Assembly: GCA_029260965.1 (NCBI GenBank)
Contig: JAJDCG010000001.1
Span: forward strand, 509,803 to 549,591
From: Candidatus Levyibacteriota bacterium
GTDB taxonomy: Bacteria; Patescibacteriota; Microgenomatia; Levybacterales; UBA12049
Length of the DNA stretch: 39,789 nucleotides
Reading direction: 5' to 3'
Shown in pieces: positions 35,913 through 39,789 of this stretch. Each line of letters starts with the position of its first letter. Within the stretch, counting starts at the first letter, position 1. The position numbers and the translations under genes were made by a program. The notes beneath the pieces were generated by a model. The model was given only the letters and a program-made list of their open reading frames with translations. It did no database searches and had not been told where the DNA came from.

Positions 35913-36919
35913 ATGAGGACCGTATTTCAAACAGTCTATAAAAGTTTAGTTTTTTTTGTCTTTATTGCTTCATTTTTTCTATTTCCCAGCATGTCTTTGG
36001 CAGAAACAACTCCCTATAGAACAGCGGGATGGGTAGATAGTGTCGGGGATCCTTCGTACACGAATTTAGATAAATGTCAAAAAACTGATGGTGAATATTG
36101 CAATAGAACAGGTGAGACTAAAAAAGGAGCTACATTGTATTTTGGTTGGCTGGTAATTTAGAAGGAGTAAAAGAGGTTGAATTCAAGATTGATAAGACTT
36201 CCCCATCAACTATTATTTATACGACCGGTACTGAGGGTGATGACGGCTGGTATAGATCAGAAGTTAAAATTGGACTTAATGGATTGGACTCATATTCCGG
36301 ATATGACAAAACGTTCTATTCCTTGGATAATGAAGGGAATTTTCAGGAATTTATTGACGATTTGAGGTTTGACCAAGAAGGAAAGCACGAAATTTATTAT
36401 TTTTCTGTTGACAATGCTGGTATTATGGAAGATAAAAAGGTATTTGAATTTTATATAGATAAAACCCCACCTGAAGCTGAAATTTCATATGATTTAAATG
36501 CTGAAGATGTTTTAATAAGCGGAAAAGATAATTTAGGTGAATCAAGCTTTTCAGAAAATATTGTAACCGATCAGGCAGGCAATACATTAAAACTGGAATA
36601 TCATAAGAAAAAGATAGGTAAATATGTCAAATTTGAGCTTAAAAGTCTTAAATATAACGATGATCCTGAAATAAAAATAGTCAGAAATCTCTTTTTTACA
36701 TTTCTGCTTAGAGATATTAAGAGTAATGATGTCAGACTCCTGAGTCAACATTATATCGATAAAGGAAACATGCGTATATTTTCACACTACTTTCTTCAGT
36801 TAAATAGGACGAATTTCTATATCAGAGAGCGGGGATCAAGACAAAAAATAATACAACAATCAGGCTTGGTCCTCTTGAAACTTTATACCCAAGAAGGTAC
36901 GATTAATTATAGCTACTAG
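35913..36919 (+). pseudogene. Secreted Ig/OmpL47-like repeat protein, frameshifted (ORFs 35889-36161 and 36146-36919)
   Basis: First ORF has a signal peptide (LVFFVFIASFFLFPSMSLAE); second begins mid-domain at AGNLEGVKEVEFKIDKTSPS and continues FYSLDNEGNFQEF...YYFSVDNAG. A single -1 shift near 36119-36158 joins them. Confidence 0.6.
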
Positions 36920-36920
36920 T

Positions 36921-37370
36921 ATGAAAAAAGCTGCTGGGTTTACGTTGATTGAGATGATCGTGGTGATTGGGATTTTTGCAGTTTTATTGGCTATCACAAT
37001 TGTTGCTATTAATCCCGCCAGACAGTTCGGGCAGGCCAACGACACCAAAAGAGGAAGTGATGTTCTCGCCATTCTAAATGCAATCCATCAGTATTTCATC
37101 GAAGAAGGAGACTTCCCAGTAGGGATACCATCAGGGACTGCGCTTGAAATCTCAAGTACAGATGCTGATATATGTAATGCTCTTATTACTGAGTACCTTG
37201 CTGCTCTTCCAGTAGATCCAAACATAAACGGAGGTGAAGAAATAGCGGAGGCGAGTTGTAGTAGTTACAGTACGGGATATGAGGTTGTTCGTGATCCAAT
37301 AAGTAATCGTATTACAGTTTCTGCGCCTCTAACACAAGTGGAGACAGTACTGATTTCGGTTACGAGATAA
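36921..37370 (+). CDS. Type IV pilin
   Basis: MKKAAGFTLIEMIVVIGIFAVLLAITIVAINPARQFGQANDTKRGSDVLAILNAIHQY. Confidence 0.92.
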   Translation: MKKAAGFTLIEMIVVIGIFAVLLAITIVAINPARQFGQANDTKRGSDVLAILNAIHQYFIEEGDFPVGIPSGTALEISSTDADICNALITEYLAALPVDPNINGGEEIAEASCSSYSTGYEVVRDPISNRITVSAPLTQVETVLISVTR

Positions 37371-37383
37371 CTTTTATAATTTT

Positions 37384-38412
37384 TTATTCCTCCATTAGTT
37401 TTTTGAATTTTTCTACCAGATCAACGGGTGTAGGGTCTTGGTTGTAGCCAAGCGCTAGGTAATATGAAGTAAATTCACCTAGTGTCAGAGCCCATGAGAG
37501 TTTGTAGAAAGCGTTATTACCCTCTAGGGTGATAATCTCCACATCTGCACCGTTTTTACGTAGGAGGTCTGCTGTGATATCTATTCTTTTGATGCTGCGT
37601 GGATGATCTTCTGGATCCTTGAGGGAGATTATGAAGAATTTACCTTGCATATGTGTGTATCCTATCATCTCATTATGGTTCAGTTCAGGAAAAAAATTCC
37701 AGAATGCAGGAGTTTTGCTGTTTTCATTGAATTTGATTTTCCAGACCATGGCAAGTGCCTTGTATCTGAGGGAAGAGTGTATGACTGGAGTCTTACCCTG
37801 TATAAGGGTTGCAAGCTCTTTTCCTCTTTTTTCAAGCTCAGGTAGTGCTAATTTAATTTTTTCTACTTCTGTTAATATTTCTTCAGCTGTGTCAGGTGCA
37901 AGTTTCTGATTTATAAGTAGCTGCAAAAGTGCTGCAAAGAAGTAGCCTGTTGCAATACGGGGTTGAAAATTTTCAAATGGAATAGGTAGTTTAATATGAG
38001 GAATGTTGTTTGTTTTGCACATTTCTTCGATTCTCCCCCCGCTTGATAAACCAATGCATGGAAGATTGTTTTTGAGCGCTTCTTCAAATGAGGAGATAGT
38101 TTCTTCTGTATTTCCTGAGTAGGAGGAGATAATATTAAGTGAGTTTTTATATGCCTCAGGTGGCAGGGTGTAAAAGCGATTTTGGTAAAGATTTATGTGT
38201 TTGTCTGTTTTTTTTGTCTTTAGTAAGTCTGAGAGATAGATTCTGAGGATGTTTACATAAAGTGCGGATCCGCCCATGCCTGATACAGTAAAGCTGTCAA
38301 AATCGCCTTTTATTTGAATGTTTTTGGCAATCTCAAATCCTTTTGCAAATTGATTTGGAGTTTCCAGAATCATTTGTCTGAAATTATATGGATCCAGTGG
38401 ATTTTTATTCAT
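37384..38412 (-). CDS. Bifunctional phosphoglucose/phosphomannose isomerase (SIS domain)
   Basis: 342 aa; FTVSGMGGSALYVNILR, ISSYSGNTEETISSFEEAL, FPELNHNEMIGY. Confidence 0.88.
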   Translation of the reverse strand: MNKNPLDPYNFRQMILETPNQFAKGFEIAKNIQIKGDFDSFTVSGMGGSALYVNILRIYLSDLLKTKKTDKHINLYQNRFYTLPPEAYKNSLNIISSYSGNTEETISSFEEALKNNLPCIGLSSGGRIEEMCKTNNIPHIKLPIPFENFQPRIATGYFFAALLQLLINQKLAPDTAEEILTEVEKIKLALPELEKRGKELATLIQGKTPVIHSSLRYKALAMVWKIKFNENSKTPAFWNFFPELNHNEMIGYTHMQGKFFIISLKDPEDHPRSIKRIDITADLLRKNGADVEIITLEGNNAFYKLSWALTLGEFTSYYLALGYNQDPTPVDLVEKFKKLMEE

Positions 38413-38424
38413 TATGATATATTA

Positions 38425-39189
38425 TCAGTTATTTTTTCTGTTTACAATCTTTACAATCTCATCATGCACCAGGCCGTTTGTCATAATACATCCCGCATCG
38501 TTTAATGACAAATTTTTACCTTTTAAATTGGTTATTTTCCCTCCTGCCTCATTAATTATTGGCACAAAGGCTGCATAATCCCATAGTTGAGCGTAGGGGT
38601 CAATTGACGCCTCCATATGCGCGCTAGCAACCAGACAGTCGGCATATGTTGTTTCGTATCCTCTGGTACCTATACTGGTTTTAACCAGATCTAGCACGGT
38701 ACTCATGTTTGGAAAATATTTTGGATTTCCAAAATTTATAAACGATTTTGATAAAGGTTGAATGTTTGATACGTTTATTTTATTTCCATTGTGGAAGGCT
38801 CCTTTTCCTCGCTGTGCATAATACATCTCATCAAGCGATGGAAAATAACATACTCCTATCTCAAAGTTATTGTCAGTGTAATAACTAATTAGTATTGCCC
38901 ATTGTTTTATGCCTCTTGTGTAGATCCGTGTCCCATCTATTGGGTCAATTATCCAAAATGATTTGTTTTTTCGTGATCCACCCGACTCTTCCCCCACAAC
39001 GTTTGCATCAGGATATTTTGAGACTATATAATCATTAATTACTTTTTCTGTAGCAGGGTCAGCAAGGGCAACTGGTGTACCGTCTTTTTTGTATGTGACT
39101 CCCAGGTCATCTTCTCCATGAAAATATTGAAGCGCCTTTTCGGCGCCTATCTTCGCAGCATCTATCGCAGTTTTTAGCTCATCTGACAT
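38425..39189 (-). CDS. Inositol monophosphatase family protein
   Basis: 254 aa; VVGEESGG, WIIDPIDGTRIYTRGI, LWDYAAFVPIINEAGG. Confidence 0.92.
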   Translation of the reverse strand: MSDELKTAIDAAKIGAEKALQYFHGEDDLGVTYKKDGTPVALADPATEKVINDYIVSKYPDANVVGEESGGSRKNKSFWIIDPIDGTRIYTRGIKQWAILISYYTDNNFEIGVCYFPSLDEMYYAQRGKGAFHNGNKINVSNIQPLSKSFINFGNPKYFPNMSTVLDLVKTSIGTRGYETTYADCLVASAHMEASIDPYAQLWDYAAFVPIINEAGGKITNLKGKNLSLNDAGCIMTNGLVHDEIVKIVNRKNN

Positions 39190-39191
39190 AT

Positions 39192-39789
39192 TTATTCCTT
39201 TGCATTTGACTTTATTAGCTTGATTATTTCTTCTTGTTTTTCTATCATTTTGGCCTCATCATAGCTTTCAACATTTAGACGCAGAAGCGGTTCGGTATTT
39301 GAGGTTCTTACATTAAATCTCCAATCAGGATAGTTAACGGTTACTCCATCAAGTGTTACAAGCTCTCCGTCACTATATTTTTCTTTTAATAAATCTAGTA
39401 TTTGAAGAGCGTTTGATACTCTAAAATTTACCTCTCCTGATTCATGACTTCTTCTTAGATCATTTGCTACTTCAGATAGTGTTTTTCCCTCATCAGAGAG
39501 AACTTTTAGAACACAGATGAGAGTTGCTAGTTGTGATTCTGCATTTCCATTTTCTTTGAAGTAAAAATGACCTGATGATTCTCCTGCAAAAAGCCCGTCA
39601 TTTTTTGCCATTGCCTCAGTAATAAATGCATGCCCGACTCTAGTCATGACATATTTGCCTCCATATTCTTCGATTATTTTTTGGGTCGCTAAGGTGTATC
39701 GTATATCGCAAAGTATAGTTGCTCCTGGATTTTCTTTGAGTAGCTCTCTGGCAACTAGCGCTGTGATAATAGTTGCGGGAACTACTTGA
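39192..39789 (-). CDS. Phosphomannomutase/phosphoglucomutase, C-terminal part (cut by window edge)
   Basis: Open frame continues to the edge (QVVPATIITALVARELLKENPGATILCDIRYT...); FAGESSGHFYFKE and RTSNTEPLLRLNVE motifs. Confidence 0.9.
   Translation of the reverse strand, partial: QVVPATIITALVARELLKENPGATILCDIRYTLATQKIIEEYGGKYVMTRVGHAFITEAMAKNDGLFAGESSGHFYFKENGNAESQLATLICVLKVLSDEGKTLSEVANDLRRSHESGEVNFRVSNALQILDLLKEKYSDGELVTLDGVTVNYPDWRFNVRTSNTEPLLRLNVESYDEAKMIEKQEEIIKLIKSNAKE

Noticed and set aside
36120-36126. AAAAAAG as a canonical dnaX-type -1 frameshift site
   Set aside because: The zero frame reads ACT AAA AAA GGA, not A AAA AAG, so the classic tandem-slip phasing is not met; kept only as a possible indel or slippage site.
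39690-39715. GTATCGTATAT resembling half of the lexA operator
   Set aside because: Lies inside the phosphomannomutase coding region and lacks the second arm.

Overview
This is a gene-dense, AT-rich bacterial chromosomal segment that uses the standard code (TGA is a stop). Its content and style (compact proteins, NPARQF-type pilins, short ATP synthase subunits) suggest a Patescibacteria/CPR lineage, possibly Microgenomates-like; that placement is inference. The first ~14.6 kb is one minus-strand run: polX, lemA, htpX, murT-gatD, gatC / histidine phosphatase / gatA-gatB, dnaE, then atpB-E-F-H-A (atpA cut by the window edge). The middle holds tRNA-Asp, a LysM protein, an AlaX-like editing protein with a YheO-like regulator, tRNA-Gly, pyrG, rplS, yraN, uvrB, an NlpC/P60-like protein, lexA, rsmI, and a phosphoglycerate mutase fused to a PEP-synthase-like N-terminal region. 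From ~25.5 to 37.4 kb is a type IV pilus locus: HPt, receiver protein, PilB, PilC, several minor pilins (one carrying a putative beta-propeller), a GspL/PilM-like protein and three paralogous pilins. The end holds sugar-phosphate genes. No CRISPR array, transposase or prophage was seen. The most interesting items are the pilin/beta-propeller fusion, the degenerate PPDK_N-like/PGM fusion, HPt and receiver genes heading the pilus operon, the AlaX/YheO pair with palindromes flanking its -10, a 12-bp perfect inverted repeat in the lexA promoter, loss of the glycine motif in the ATP synthase c subunit, and a frameshifted secreted-protein gene between two pilin genes.
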